A stretch of 62,642 nucleotides of DNA, taken from positions 1-62,642 of the forward strand of contig JAZQGP010000029.1 of assembly GCA_045540015.1 (NCBI GenBank), in the 5' to 3' direction. The translations under genes were made by a program, and so were the position numbers. Shown here in pieces: positions 51,902 through 61,638 of this stretch. How positions within the stretch are numbered: the first letter of the stretch is position 1; the number at the start of each line of letters is the position of its first letter. The DNA comes from UMGS1387 sp045540015. GTDB lineage: Bacteria; Bacillota; Clostridia; Oscillospirales; CAG-382. The notes beneath the pieces are model-generated. The model was not told the origin of the DNA and ran no database searches. It saw only the letters and a list, made by a program, of their open reading frames with translations.

Positions 51902-54724
51902 ATGGCAAAGGACTACGGTAAGACATTAAATCTTCCAAAGACAGAATTCCCAATGCGTGCAAACCTGCCTCAAAGGGAGCCGGACACACAGAATAAATGG
52001 GAAGCCGAAAACATATACGGCAAAATGCTTGAAAAGAACAACGGCAATAAGAGTTTTATTATTCATGACGGACCTCCTTTTTCAAACGGAAACATTCATA
52101 TGGGTACCGCAATGAATAAGGTTCTCAAGGACATTATTAACAAGTCCAAATCCATGCAAGGTTTTTATGTGCCTTATATTCCGGGTTGGGATAACCATGG
52201 TATGCCTATCGAGAGTGCTATTATTAAGCAGAATAAGCTTGACAGAAAGAAAATGTCTGATTCTGAGTTTCGTTCTGCTTGCCAGAGGTTTGCAGAAAAC
52301 TTTGTGGATATACAGATGACTTCCTTTAAGCGTCTCGGTGTACTTGCAGATTGGGATCATCCTTATCTTACAATGGCACCAAAGTTTGAAGCAAAAGAAG
52401 TAAAAGTATTCGGAGAAATGTATAAGAAGGGCTATATTTACAAGGGACTTAAGCCTGTTTACTGGTGTCCTAATGACGAAACAGCTCTTGCTGAAGCTGA
52501 AATCGAATACGCAGAGGATAAGTGTACTTCTATTTATGTAAAGTTTGCCATTAATGACGATAAGGGCTTCTTTGACGGTGTATGCGACAAAGAAAAGACT
52601 TACTTTATCATATGGACAACTACAACCTGGACTCTTCCCGGTAACGTTGCAATCACCGTTCATCCGAGAGAGACCTATGTACTTGTTAAAGCATCTGACG
52701 GCAACTTCTATATTGTAGCACAGGCTCTTGCTGAAAAGACTATGAATGCAGGCGGCGTCGAAAGCTTTGAGATTGTCAAAGAGTTTAAGGGAAGTGACCT
52801 TGAATATATGACAGCAAAGCATCCCTTCCTTGACAGAGACAGTCTTCTTACAACTGCAGAATACGTAACCATGGACAGCGGTACAGGTTGTGTACACACA
52901 GCTCCCTCTTACGGTGCAGACGACTATTTCACAGGCATGAGATACGGTCTTCCGATTGAAGTTGCAGTTGATGACAGGGGTTACCAGAATGAGCTTGCAG
53001 GAAAGTTTGCAGGGCTCAGATACGATGAATCAAACGAAGCAATTCTTAATGATATGAAGCAAACAGGGGCACTCTTCTCAAGTGAAGAAATTGTCCACCA
53101 GTATCCTCACTGTTGGAGATGTAAAAATCCGATTATATTCAGAGCTACTCCTCAGTGGTTCTGCTCTGTAGAAGCATTCCGCGACAAGGCGATTGCTGCA
53201 TGTGATAATGTTTCGTGGCTTCCTGAGTGGGGCGGAAACAGAATGGTTTCCATGATAAAGGAAAGAGCTGACTGGTGTATTTCCCGTCAGAGAAAATGGG
53301 GACTTCCCATTCCTGTGTTCTACTGCGAGGATTGCGGTGAAATTATTTGTACTGAAGAAACAATAAATAAGGTATCCGATATATTTGGCGAAAAGGGCTC
53401 AAACGCATGGTTTGATATGTCTGCAACCGAGCTTCTTCCCGAGGGCTTTGTATGTCCTAAGTGCGGAAAGACTCATTTTGTTAAGGAAACCGATACACTC
53501 GACTGTTGGTTTGACTCGGGTTCAACTCATTTCGGTGTTCTGTCCGATGAAGAATGGCCGGCTAACCTTTACCTTGAAGGCGCTGACCAGTACAGAGGTT
53601 GGTTCCAGTCTTCGCTTCTTACAGCTGTAGGTGCAAAGGATATGGGAGCACCTTACAGACAGGTACTCACTCATGGCTGGGTTGTTGACGGCGAAGGAAA
53701 GGCAATGCATAAATCTCTCGGTAACTCTGTATATCCGGAGGATGTTATAAAAGTATATGGCGGAGATCTGCTTCGTCTGTGGGTTGCGTCAAGTGACTAC
53801 AGAGTAGACGTTAGAGTTTCCGATCCTATATTCAAGCAGCTTTCCGAAATCTACAGAAAGATCAGAAACACATCGAGAATTCTTCTTGCAAATCTCGGTA
53901 CCGTTGAAGAAGATTTTGATCCCAACAAGGATATGGTTGATGCAAATGACCTTATGCCTATTGATAAGTGGATTGTATCCCAGTTCAACGCACTTTGCGA
54001 CAGAGTGAATAAGGCATATAATTCATATGAATTCCACCTTATTTACCACGATATCCACAATTTCTGCGCAACAGAGCTTTCAAAACTCTATGTTGATATT
54101 TCCAAGGACAGAGTATATGTTGAAGCAAAGAACAGTGCTGCTAGAAGAAGTGCACAGACTGCAATGTATATTGTTCTTAACGGTCTTACAAGACTTATAG
54201 CACCTATTCTTTCATATACAGCTGAAGAAATGTGGCAGTTTATGTCTCACACTGCGGAAGATAACGCTGAGAGCGTATTCCTTAATGATATTCCTCAGTA
54301 TAAGGAAGAATATGCATTTGCGGATATTGCTGACGGTTACAACAAGCTCTTTGATTACAGAGATGATGTAATGAAGGCGCTTGAGCTTGCAAGAACAGAA
54401 AAGCTTATCGGTAAGTCTCTCGATGCACGAGTAACAATTTATGCCGGCTCAAATAAAGAAGCAATGACCTTCTTTAAGCAGTTTGAAAGTGAACTTAAGG
54501 ACATTTTTATTTGTTCCGAGGTTATACTTTCTGAAGACGCTGCTCCTGCAGATGCATTCAGCGAAACAGAGAGCGGTATTGCTGTAAAGGTAAATACTGC
54601 CGATGGTACAAAGTGCGACAGATGTTGGTTTGTTACCAAGGATGCATGCTCTGACGGTGACGGACAGAATCTCTGCGCAAGATGTGCTTCCATAATAAAA
54701 GCAGAGTTTCCGGAGATTGAATAA
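51902..54724 (+). CDS. ileS: isoleucyl-tRNA synthetase
   Basis: A 940-residue class I synthetase charging tRNA-Ile. The HIGH motif is HMGT in SNGNIHMGTAMNK. The editing domain follows (TTTTWTLPGN, then GTGCVHTAPSYGADDY). The KMSKS loop reads AMHKS (GEGKAMHKSLGN). The C-terminal zinc site has CDRCWF and CARCASI. The length matches bacterial type 1 IleRS. The 105-bp gap upstream is too short for a T-box leader. An AAAGGAGC site precedes the ATG. Confidence 0.96.
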   Translation: MAKDYGKTLNLPKTEFPMRANLPQREPDTQNKWEAENIYGKMLEKNNGNKSFIIHDGPPFSNGNIHMGTAMNKVLKDIINKSKSMQGFYVPYIPGWDNHGMPIESAIIKQNKLDRKKMSDSEFRSACQRFAENFVDIQMTSFKRLGVLADWDHPYLTMAPKFEAKEVKVFGEMYKKGYIYKGLKPVYWCPNDETALAEAEIEYAEDKCTSIYVKFAINDDKGFFDGVCDKEKTYFIIWTTTTWTLPGNVAITVHPRETYVLVKASDGNFYIVAQALAEKTMNAGGVESFEIVKEFKGSDLEYMTAKHPFLDRDSLLTTAEYVTMDSGTGCVHTAPSYGADDYFTGMRYGLPIEVAVDDRGYQNELAGKFAGLRYDESNEAILNDMKQTGALFSSEEIVHQYPHCWRCKNPIIFRATPQWFCSVEAFRDKAIAACDNVSWLPEWGGNRMVSMIKERADWCISRQRKWGLPIPVFYCEDCGEIICTEETINKVSDIFGEKGSNAWFDMSATELLPEGFVCPKCGKTHFVKETDTLDCWFDSGSTHFGVLSDEEWPANLYLEGADQYRGWFQSSLLTAVGAKDMGAPYRQVLTHGWVVDGEGKAMHKSLGNSVYPEDVIKVYGGDLLRLWVASSDYRVDVRVSDPIFKQLSEIYRKIRNTSRILLANLGTVEEDFDPNKDMVDANDLMPIDKWIVSQFNALCDRVNKAYNSYEFHLIYHDIHNFCATELSKLYVDISKDRVYVEAKNSAARRSAQTAMYIVLNGLTRLIAPILSYTAEEMWQFMSHTAEDNAESVFLNDIPQYKEEYAFADIADGYNKLFDYRDDVMKALELARTEKLIGKSLDARVTIYAGSNKEAMTFFKQFESELKDIFICSEVILSEDAAPADAFSETESGIAVKVNTADGTKCDRCWFVTKDACSDGDGQNLCARCASIIKAEFPEIE

Positions 54725-54727
54725 AGC

Positions 54728-55207
54728 ATGATTTCGGTTATTGTTGCGATTGCTGTAATATTGCTTGATATAATAACAAAACAGCTTGCGGTAGCAAAGC
54801 TTATGCCGATAGGCTCGGTTTCAGTTATAGACGGAATTCTGAATTTCACCTATGTGGAAAACACGGGTATGGCATTCGGCGCACTGAAGGATGCAAGATG
54901 GGTGTTTATTACTGTATCAGCGGTGATGATAGCGGTAATTGCGGTGCTTATTTATAAATTCCATTCAAAATCCACGCTTTTCGATGTCCTTCTCGGACTT
55001 ATACTCGGAGGAGGCATCGGGAACATGATAGACCGTATCAGCCTCGGTTATGTAATTGATTTCATTGATTTCTGTGCTTTTGATTTCTGGAAGTGGGTTT
55101 TCAATGTTGCTGATGCTGCAATAACGGTCGGAACGGTATTGCTTGTAGTATATCTTCTGTTTTTTGATAAGATTTTTTCTGAGAAACAGGAGGTCAAAGA
55201 TGAGTGA
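54728..55207 (+). CDS. lspA: lipoprotein signal peptidase
   Basis: A 159-residue aspartyl protease with four membrane helices that cleaves signal peptides of lipidated prolipoproteins. The catalytic Asp residues are in GGGIGNMIDRISLGYVIDF and FNVADAAITVG; FTYVENTGMAFG is the other family motif. It starts 4 bp after ileS and overlaps the rluD-like start by 8 bp, the usual ileS-lspA-rluD order. Confidence 0.95.
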   Translation: MISVIVAIAVILLDIITKQLAVAKLMPIGSVSVIDGILNFTYVENTGMAFGALKDARWVFITVSAVMIAVIAVLIYKFHSKSTLFDVLLGLILGGGIGNMIDRISLGYVIDFIDFCAFDFWKWVFNVADAAITVGTVLLVVYLLFFDKIFSEKQEVKDE

Positions 55208-56138
55208 ACAGAATTGTGAAGTTATAAAATTTCTTTGCTCTGACGACACTCTCAGACTTGATGTGCTTGTTTCTGCCGAGTGCGAAATAACGCGCAATAA
55301 TGCACAAAAACTTATAGATGAGTGCTGCGTTTTTGCCGGAAACAGAATTGTTGCCAAAAAAAGCATGAAGTTCGACATTGGTACTGAAATTTCAGTTACA
55401 ATGCCGCCTGTTACCGAATGCAGTGCACAGCCGCAGGATATTCCAATTGAGATTGTCTATGAGGATGATGATATTCTTATAGTCAACAAAGAGCAGGGAA
55501 TGGTGGTTCATCCTGCACCGGGTAATCCTGACAGAACACTTGTAAACGCACTTATGTATCATTGTAAAGGCAGGCTTTCAACAATTAACGGGGTTATTCG
55601 TCCGGGAATTGTTCACCGAATTGATAAGGATACAAGCGGATTGCTTTGTGTTGCCAAGAATGATAAAGCACATGCGGCGTTATCAGAACAGATTAAGAAG
55701 CATTCCTTTAAGCGAATATACAATGCTGTAATCGTTGGTTCATTTTCCGATGATGAGGGCAGAATTGATTTACCGATCGGTAGACATCCTGTTCAACGCA
55801 AGAAAATGACGGTGATCGGCGAAAACTCAAAGCCTGCTGTTACAAATTACAGTGTACTTGAGCGCTTTAAAGGATTTTCGCTGTGCGAATTCCGATTGGA
55901 AACAGGCAGAACTCATCAAATAAGAGTTCATGCGTCTCATTTCGGACATCCGATTGCAGGAGACCCTCTGTATGCTCCGAATAACGGCAAAAATCCTTTC
56001 GGACTTGTCGGACAGTGCCTTCATGCCAAGGTTCTCGGAATCAATCATCCGTCAAGCGGAGAATATATGGAATTCAGCGCCGAACTACCGAGACATTTTT
56101 CCAATACACTTGATATATTAAGAAAAAATTATATTTAA
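55200..56138 (+). CDS. rluD: RluD-family 23S rRNA pseudouridine synthase
   Basis: A 312-residue pseudouridine synthase. Residues 1-75 are an S4 RNA-binding domain. The catalytic Asp is in GIVHRIDKDTSGLLCVAKN, and LETGRTHQIRVHASHFGHPI is the RluA-family signature. It isomerises uridines in large-subunit rRNA. The ATG at 55200 has AGGAGG 7 nt upstream, within the end of lspA. The exact target uridines are assumed from family placement. Confidence 0.93.
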   Translation: MSEQNCEVIKFLCSDDTLRLDVLVSAECEITRNNAQKLIDECCVFAGNRIVAKKSMKFDIGTEISVTMPPVTECSAQPQDIPIEIVYEDDDILIVNKEQGMVVHPAPGNPDRTLVNALMYHCKGRLSTINGVIRPGIVHRIDKDTSGLLCVAKNDKAHAALSEQIKKHSFKRIYNAVIVGSFSDDEGRIDLPIGRHPVQRKKMTVIGENSKPAVTNYSVLERFKGFSLCEFRLETGRTHQIRVHASHFGHPIAGDPLYAPNNGKNPFGLVGQCLHAKVLGINHPSSGEYMEFSAELPRHFSNTLDILRKNYI

Positions 56139-56168
56139 CTTTTGATAATTACCATAGGAGGAAATCTA

Positions 56169-56999
56169 ATGGATAAGATTAAGCTCGCACAAATTGCGAA
56201 TGAAATTCGAAAAGGTGCACTTACTGCTGTTTACAGTGCATCATCCGGTCATCCCGGCGGCTCTCTCGGTATTGCCGACATCCTTGCGTATCTTTATTTT
56301 GAAGAAATGAATGTAGATCCCAAGAATCCTGATATGCCGGAAAGAGACCGATTTGTTCTTTCGAAAGGACATACTTCGCCTGCACTGTATGCTACACTTG
56401 CTGAAAAGGGATTTATTCCCAAAGAGGATTTAAAAACCTTCCGTAATAAAGACAGTTATCTTCAGGGACATCCCGATATGAAGCATACACCGGGTGTTGA
56501 CATGTCAACAGGCTCACTCGGACTCGGTATTTCTGCTGCTTGCGGTATGGCACTTTCCGGAAAGATTTCCGAAGCAAAGTACAGAGTATGGACGATACTC
56601 GGCGACGGCGAATCACAGGAAGGACAGGTGTGGGAGGCTGCAATGTTTGCCGCTCACTACGGTCTTAACAATCTTTGTGCATTTGTCGACTCAAACGGAC
56701 TCCAGATAGACGGACCTGTTGCAGAGGTTATGAATCCCAATCCTCTTGATGAAAAATTCAAGGCGTTTGGCTGGAATACACTTGTTATTGACGGTCATGA
56801 TTTTGACCAGATTGCAATGGCTGTAAATGCAGCAAAAACTTCAACAAAGCCCACTGCTGTTATTTGTAAGACAACTAAGGGCAAGGGCGTTTCCTATATG
56901 GAAAACAATGTTGCATGGCACGGTAGTGCTCCGAATGCAGAACAGTATGAAACAGGTATGAAGGATTTGGAAAGTGCTCTTTTAGCACTTACTAAGTAA
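56169..56999 (+). CDS. tktA: transketolase, N-terminal (TPP-binding) subunit
   Basis: A 276-residue half-transketolase with the pyrophosphate-binding part: SSGHPGGSLGIADILAYLY, FVLSKGHTSPALYA, and the TPP motif ILGDGESQEGQVWEAAMFA. It moves two-carbon ketol units in the non-oxidative pentose phosphate pathway. Split transketolases are common in Clostridia. The ATG at 56169 follows AGGAGGAAATCTA. The C-terminal half is 13 bp downstream. Confidence 0.93.
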   Translation: MDKIKLAQIANEIRKGALTAVYSASSGHPGGSLGIADILAYLYFEEMNVDPKNPDMPERDRFVLSKGHTSPALYATLAEKGFIPKEDLKTFRNKDSYLQGHPDMKHTPGVDMSTGSLGLGISAACGMALSGKISEAKYRVWTILGDGESQEGQVWEAAMFAAHYGLNNLCAFVDSNGLQIDGPVAEVMNPNPLDEKFKAFGWNTLVIDGHDFDQIAMAVNAAKTSTKPTAVICKTTKGKGVSYMENNVAWHGSAPNAEQYETGMKDLESALLALTK

Positions 57000-57012
57000 G
57001 GAGGGGACACAT

Positions 57013-57954
57013 ATGGCAGATAAAATAGCAACAAGAGAATCTTACGGCAAGGCTCTTGCCGAGCTTGGTGAAAAATACGATTTTGTTGTTTTGGATGCAG
57101 ACCTTGCAGCTGCTACCAAAACAGGTACATTTAAAAAGGCGTTCCCTAACAGATTTTTTGACTGCGGTATAGCTGAGGGCAACATGATGGGTGTTGCGGC
57201 AGGTATTGCTTCTACGGGCAAGGTTGTTTTTGCAAGCTCTTTTGCAATGTTTGCGGCAGGACGTGCTTTTGAACAGGTAAGAAATATAATCGGTTATCCT
57301 CATCTTAATGTAAAGATTGGTGCGACACATGCAGGTATTACCGTTGGTGAAGATGGCGCTACTCATCAGTGTAACGAAGATATTGCTCTTATGAGAACAA
57401 TTCCCGGAATGGTTATTCTGAATCCTGCTGATGATGTTGAAGCGAAAGCTGTTGTTGAAGCGGCTATTAAGCATGTTGGTCCTGTTTACATGAGATTCGG
57501 CAGACTTGCAGTTCCTACTTTGTTTGACAAGGATACTTTCAAGTTTGAAATAGGAAAAGGTCAGGTGCTTTCCGAAGGTACTGACGTTACGATAATTGCA
57601 ACAGGTCTTATGACTTCCATTGCAGTTGAAGCAAATGAGCTTCTCAAAAACGAATGCATCAGTGCAAGAATAGTTAATATGCCTTCTATTAAGCCTATAG
57701 ATGAACAGCTTATCGCTGAAAGTGCAGCAAAGACAGGTGCTATTGTTACATGTGAAGAGCATAACATCATCGGCGGTCTCGGAAGCGCAGTAACAGATGT
57801 TGTTTGTGAGAAATGCCCTGTTCCGGTACTCAGACTCGGTGTAAACGATACATACGGAAAGAGCGGTAAGGCAACCGAGCTTATTCCTATATTCGGTCTT
57901 GCTGCTGAAAATATTGTTGAAAAGGTAAAGCAAGTGCTTGCACTTAAGAAATAA
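57013..57954 (+). CDS. tktB: transketolase, C-terminal subunit
   Basis: A 313-residue partner with the pyrimidine-binding and C-terminal domains. The catalytic Glu lies in FDCGIAEGNMMGVAAGIA, followed by the FASSFAMFAAGRAFEQVRN stretch and NIIGGLGSAVTDVVCEKCPV. It is active only with the N-terminal subunit. It shares fold with DXS and pyruvate dehydrogenase E1, but the split size and the neighbouring half fix it as transketolase. A GGAGGGG site lies upstream. Confidence 0.93.
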   Translation: MADKIATRESYGKALAELGEKYDFVVLDADLAAATKTGTFKKAFPNRFFDCGIAEGNMMGVAAGIASTGKVVFASSFAMFAAGRAFEQVRNIIGYPHLNVKIGATHAGITVGEDGATHQCNEDIALMRTIPGMVILNPADDVEAKAVVEAAIKHVGPVYMRFGRLAVPTLFDKDTFKFEIGKGQVLSEGTDVTIIATGLMTSIAVEANELLKNECISARIVNMPSIKPIDEQLIAESAAKTGAIVTCEEHNIIGGLGSAVTDVVCEKCPVPVLRLGVNDTYGKSGKATELIPIFGLAAENIVEKVKQVLALKK

Positions 57955-57978
57955 ATACATTAGAAAGGATATATAGAA

Positions 57979-59187
57979 ATGAAAGTTTTAGTTATAAACG
58001 CCGGAAGCTCTTCTATCAAATATCAGCTTATTGATATGACAAATGAAAACCTTCTTGCAAAGGGTCAGTGCGACAGAATCGGTATTGCCGGAGGTAATTT
58101 CAAGCAGAAAAATTATAAGGATGTTGAATATAAGACAGAGGTTGATATTCCCGATCACGCAGCTGGTATCAAGCTTATTGTTGACGCTCTTACAGATAAG
58201 GAACACGGCGTTATTGACTCAATGAAGGAAATTAACGCGGTTGGTCACAGAGTTGTACACGGCGGTGAAAAGTTCTCGGGTTCTGTTATCATCACAGAGG
58301 CTACAATCGAAGCACTCAAAGAATGTTCAGAACTCAGTCCTCTTCATAACCCTGCAAATCTTACAGGTATCAAGGCGTGCGAAGAAATCATGGGCAAGGA
58401 TATTCCTCAGGTGGGTGTATTTGATACAGGCTTCCACCAGACTATGCCTGATTTTGCATATATGTATGCTATTCCTTACGAATATTATGAAAAGTATAAG
58501 CTTCGCCGTTACGGCTTCCACGGTACATCTCACAGATATGTAACTGCACGTGCCGCTGAAATGCTCGGCAAGAAGCCTGAAGAAATCAATATTGTTACAT
58601 GTCACCTCGGCAATGGTTCTTCCATTACTGCAGTTAAGAATGGTAAGTCCTTTGATACAACAATGGGTGTTACACCTCTTGAAGGTCTTCTCATGGGTAC
58701 ACGTTCCGGTTCAATTGATCCTGCTATTATTCCTTTCATCATGGAAAAGGAAGGTATGACAGCTAAAGAAGTTGATACCATGCTTAATAAGAAGTCTGGA
58801 ATTCTCGGTATTACCGGCGGTGTTACAAGCGATAACAGAGATATCGAACAGGGTGCAAGAGAAGGTAACGAAAGATATCAGCTCGTTGAAAGCATGCTCT
58901 GCCACCAGATTACAAAGTATGTAGGTGGTTTTGCTGCTGCTATGGGCGGTATTGACGCTGTAGTATTTACAGGCGGTATAGGTGAAAACAATCCTCAGTA
59001 CAGAGCAAGAGTTGCTGCAAACCTTGGCTTTATGGGCGTTGAGATTGATGAAGAAGCTAATAAGAAGGCATTCAGAACCTCTGATGAAAACGACATTTCT
59101 GCTAAGGGCGCTAAAGTAAAGATGCTTGTTATTCCTACAAACGAAGAACTTATGATTGCAAGAGACACATATTCTCTCGTTAAATAA
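57979..59187 (+). CDS. ackA: acetate kinase
   Basis: A 402-residue ASKHA-fold kinase interconverting acetyl phosphate and acetate with ATP, the main substrate-level ATP step of acetogenic fermentation. Motifs are VINAGSSSIKYQL, HRVVHGGEKFSG, VFDTGFHQTMP, HLGNGSSI and FTGGIGENNP. No pta gene is adjacent in the window. AGAAAGGATATATAGAA precedes the ATG, and a strong terminator follows. Confidence 0.97.
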   Translation: MKVLVINAGSSSIKYQLIDMTNENLLAKGQCDRIGIAGGNFKQKNYKDVEYKTEVDIPDHAAGIKLIVDALTDKEHGVIDSMKEINAVGHRVVHGGEKFSGSVIITEATIEALKECSELSPLHNPANLTGIKACEEIMGKDIPQVGVFDTGFHQTMPDFAYMYAIPYEYYEKYKLRRYGFHGTSHRYVTARAAEMLGKKPEEINIVTCHLGNGSSITAVKNGKSFDTTMGVTPLEGLLMGTRSGSIDPAIIPFIMEKEGMTAKEVDTMLNKKSGILGITGGVTSDNRDIEQGAREGNERYQLVESMLCHQITKYVGGFAAAMGGIDAVVFTGGIGENNPQYRARVAANLGFMGVEIDEEANKKAFRTSDENDISAKGAKVKMLVIPTNEELMIARDTYSLVK

Positions 59188-59202
59188 TAGTAGTTTAAAT
59201 TC

Positions 59203-59241
59203 TGCACACAGATGTGTTTTTCGCGTCTGTGTGCATTTTTT
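59203..59241 (+). terminator. ackA terminator
   Basis: A 12-nt arm TGCACACAGATG pairs with CGTCTGTGTGCA around a 9-nt loop, followed by six T. Confidence 0.93.
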
Positions 59242-59263
59242 GTGTGTAAAAGGGGAGTATAAA

Positions 59264-59548
59264 ATGTATGCAATGGTAATACTTTGGAATATGCTTGTAT
59301 TCTTTCTGTATGGAATAGATAAACTCAAGGCAAAAAACAAACTGATTAGAATACCTGAGGGAATACTCATTATATTTGCGTTTCTTTTTGGCGGAATCGG
59401 TGCAATGTTCGGTATGGTCGTTTTTAATCACAAGACAAGTAAAATGAAATTTAGAATACTTGTACCTTTGTCTGTTGTTCTAAATGTCATAATGCTTGGT
59501 GTGGATTATGCTAAGCTTGTTTCGCAATTTATAGAAAATTTGGGCTGA
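59264..59548 (+). CDS. DUF1294 family membrane protein
   Basis: A 94-residue protein with two or three membrane helices and the DUF1294 signatures MLVFFLYGIDKLKAKN and FGGIGAMFGMVVFNHKTSKMKF. The function is unknown. The ATG at 59264 is chosen because AGGGGAG lies 8 nt upstream; the longer frame starts inside the ackA terminator. It is monocistronic. Confidence 0.85.
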   Translation: MYAMVILWNMLVFFLYGIDKLKAKNKLIRIPEGILIIFAFLFGGIGAMFGMVVFNHKTSKMKFRILVPLSVVLNVIMLGVDYAKLVSQFIENLG

Positions 59549-59605
59549 AATAAGAACTTATACAAAAAATTAACAATTTAATAGTCGAAACTTGAGTTTT
59601 TTGCC

Positions 59606-59634
59606 TTGAAAAAAAAGTAATAAAGTTGTATAAT
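59606..59634 (+). promoter_or_regulatory. promoter of the decarboxylase operon
   Basis: TTGAAA (59606-59611), a 17-bp spacer and TATAAT (59629-59634). Confidence 0.78.
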
Positions 59635-59706
59635 ATATCCAAAATGGGGCGGAAGTTGGAAAACTTTTAAAATATCCGTTTTAACAATCTGTATGGAGGT
59701 AAAAAT

Positions 59707-61194
59707 ATGGATTTACAAAAGAGAAGCGATAGTCTTAATAAGGCTAAAAAAATGCTCAACGACAAGTCTGCTACAGATAAAATCCATAAAGACGGAAAGC
59801 ACACTGCTTACGACGTTATGGGTATGTTATTTGATGACGGAACATTTGTTGAGACAAATGCTTATGTTAAGGCATACGCCAATGAACTCGGCACATCAGA
59901 TCCCGAGGAATACGAAGGTGTAGTGTGCGGATACGGCGCTGTAGACGGCAGACTTACCTTTGCTTATGCACAGAACAGTGCAAGACTTAATGGCGCATTT
60001 TCCAAGGCATCTGCAGGAAAGATTGCGGCTGTTTATGACATGGCTCTTAAAAATGGAGCGCCTGTTATTGCGGTGTTTGATTCTAACGGTGCAAAAATTG
60101 AAGAGGGCGTTGATGTACTCTCCGGATACGGTATCGTTATGAAGAAGAGCGCTTCTGTCAAGGGAAAGGTTCCTCAGATTTCCGTTATTTGCGGAAATAC
60201 AAGCGGTGCCGGCGCAACTATTGCTGCAATGGCTGATGTTATAGTTATGAACGAAGGTGCTACCTTCTCTCAGAGCCCTGCAAGCGCACTTGTTGCAAGC
60301 GGTGCTGATAAGGATGCCGGAACTGCAGCATATGCTTATAAGAACGGTTATGTTGCTTCGGTTGGAAAGACCGCTGCTGAAACTTTTGAGAATGTAAAGG
60401 AAATCCTTTCATATCTCCCTTCCAACAGACTTGATAAAAATGTTTACACAGGAATCGAAGATGATCCTAACCGTGTAACGGCTGAGATAGCAGGTATTGT
60501 TGCTGATGAGAATTATGATGCTCACAGCGTAATTACAGCAATTGCTGACGGCGGCAAATACTTCGAGCTCGGTGAAAATAAAGCACTTGGTATGATTACC
60601 GCTTTTGCAACAATAAACGGAATTGTTGTTGGTGTGATTGCAAATAATCCTGCACACGATGAAGGAAAACTTACCGCAGGTGGCCTTCGCAAGGCTTCGC
60701 GTTTTGTACGTCTTTGCGATGCTTTCGGAATTTCTGTGCTCAATCTTGTCGATACTCTCGGATATAAGGCTGAGTGTGAAGCACATGGCGGCAGAATGAG
60801 CGAAATGTCAGCTTGTCTTGCAAACGCGTACTGCACTGCAACCGTTCCTGTTGTAACCGTTGTTGTAGGCAATGCATATGGCTCTGCATTTACCGTTATG
60901 GGTTCAAAGAGCCTTGGTGCTGATATTGTATTTGCACTTGACAGCGCGAGAATCGGTGTACTCAATCCTAAGGCAAGTGTTGCAATGATGTGGACAGAAA
61001 AGCTTCTCGGTGCTAAAGCTCCTATTGAAAAGAGAAAGGCACTCGAAGAAGAATGGGCAACCACAATGTCCACTCCTCTTATGGCAGCATATGCAGGACA
61101 GGTTGATGACATAATAAGTGCTGACGAAATGAGAATGAAGATAGCTTCGGCTCTTGAAATGCTTTCAATGAAGAATGATTTTCTTCAGCTTTGA
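59707..61194 (+). CDS. acyl-CoA carboxyltransferase subunit (MmdA-like)
   Basis: A 495-residue crotonase-fold carboxyltransferase, of the methylmalonyl-CoA/propionyl-CoA carboxyltransferase type. Two oxyanion regions are visible: GNTSGAGATIAAMADV in the N half and GNAYGSAFTVMGSKSLGAD in the C half. It moves the carboxyl of an acyl-CoA to biotin. With the OadG-like, biotin-carrier and beta subunits downstream it forms a Na+-pumping decarboxylase. It is somewhat shorter than usual MmdA (about 510) and the substrate (methylmalonyl-CoA, glutaconyl-CoA or other) is not fixed. Confidence 0.88.
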   Translation: MDLQKRSDSLNKAKKMLNDKSATDKIHKDGKHTAYDVMGMLFDDGTFVETNAYVKAYANELGTSDPEEYEGVVCGYGAVDGRLTFAYAQNSARLNGAFSKASAGKIAAVYDMALKNGAPVIAVFDSNGAKIEEGVDVLSGYGIVMKKSASVKGKVPQISVICGNTSGAGATIAAMADVIVMNEGATFSQSPASALVASGADKDAGTAAYAYKNGYVASVGKTAAETFENVKEILSYLPSNRLDKNVYTGIEDDPNRVTAEIAGIVADENYDAHSVITAIADGGKYFELGENKALGMITAFATINGIVVGVIANNPAHDEGKLTAGGLRKASRFVRLCDAFGISVLNLVDTLGYKAECEAHGGRMSEMSACLANAYCTATVPVVTVVVGNAYGSAFTVMGSKSLGADIVFALDSARIGVLNPKASVAMMWTEKLLGAKAPIEKRKALEEEWATTMSTPLMAAYAGQVDDIISADEMRMKIASALEMLSMKNDFLQL

Positions 61195-61212
61195 TAAGGA
61201 GCGGTGATTATC

Positions 61213-61602
61213 ATGAATATTCAGAATTTCGCGCTTAATGTTCTTGAAAAAGACATGCACTTTGAAAACATAGGTGATACTCTTGCTTATTCGCTGCCTA
61301 AAGCTTTGTTTGGCTTTGCAGTGGTATTCGGAGTATTGGTTCTTATCTGGGGCTGTCTTGCGTTGTTCAAGGTGTTCTTTTATACAATACCCAATGCAAG
61401 AAAGAACGGTGCATCGGAAAAGAGTGCTTCTGTAAGCATTCAGAAAGAAGTTCCTGTTGTAAGCGCCCCGGTAGTTACTTCACCTGCAGGTGATAATAAT
61501 GCTGTAGTTGCTGCAATAATTGCTGCAATCAGTGCTTTCAGAGCACAGAACGGCGAAGGCACAGGTGCTTTTAGAGTAGTATCATTCAAAAAGAGAAAAT
61601 AA
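61213..61602 (+). CDS. OadG-family small decarboxylase subunit
   Basis: A 129-residue protein with one membrane helix (residues about 30-55, GFAVVFGVLVLIWGCLALF) and a short soluble tail, like the gamma/delta subunit of Na+-pumping decarboxylases. This subunit stabilises the complex. The tail IVAAIIAAISAFRAQNG-like stretch is typical. The ATG at 61213 is chosen because GGAG lies 11 nt upstream; GTG at 61204 is too near it. Confidence 0.82.
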   Translation: MNIQNFALNVLEKDMHFENIGDTLAYSLPKALFGFAVVFGVLVLIWGCLALFKVFFYTIPNARKNGASEKSASVSIQKEVPVVSAPVVTSPAGDNNAVVAAIIAAISAFRAQNGEGTGAFRVVSFKKRK

Positions 61603-61638
61603 TATCGGTAATTTTAACCGGAGAAAGAGAGAATTATC

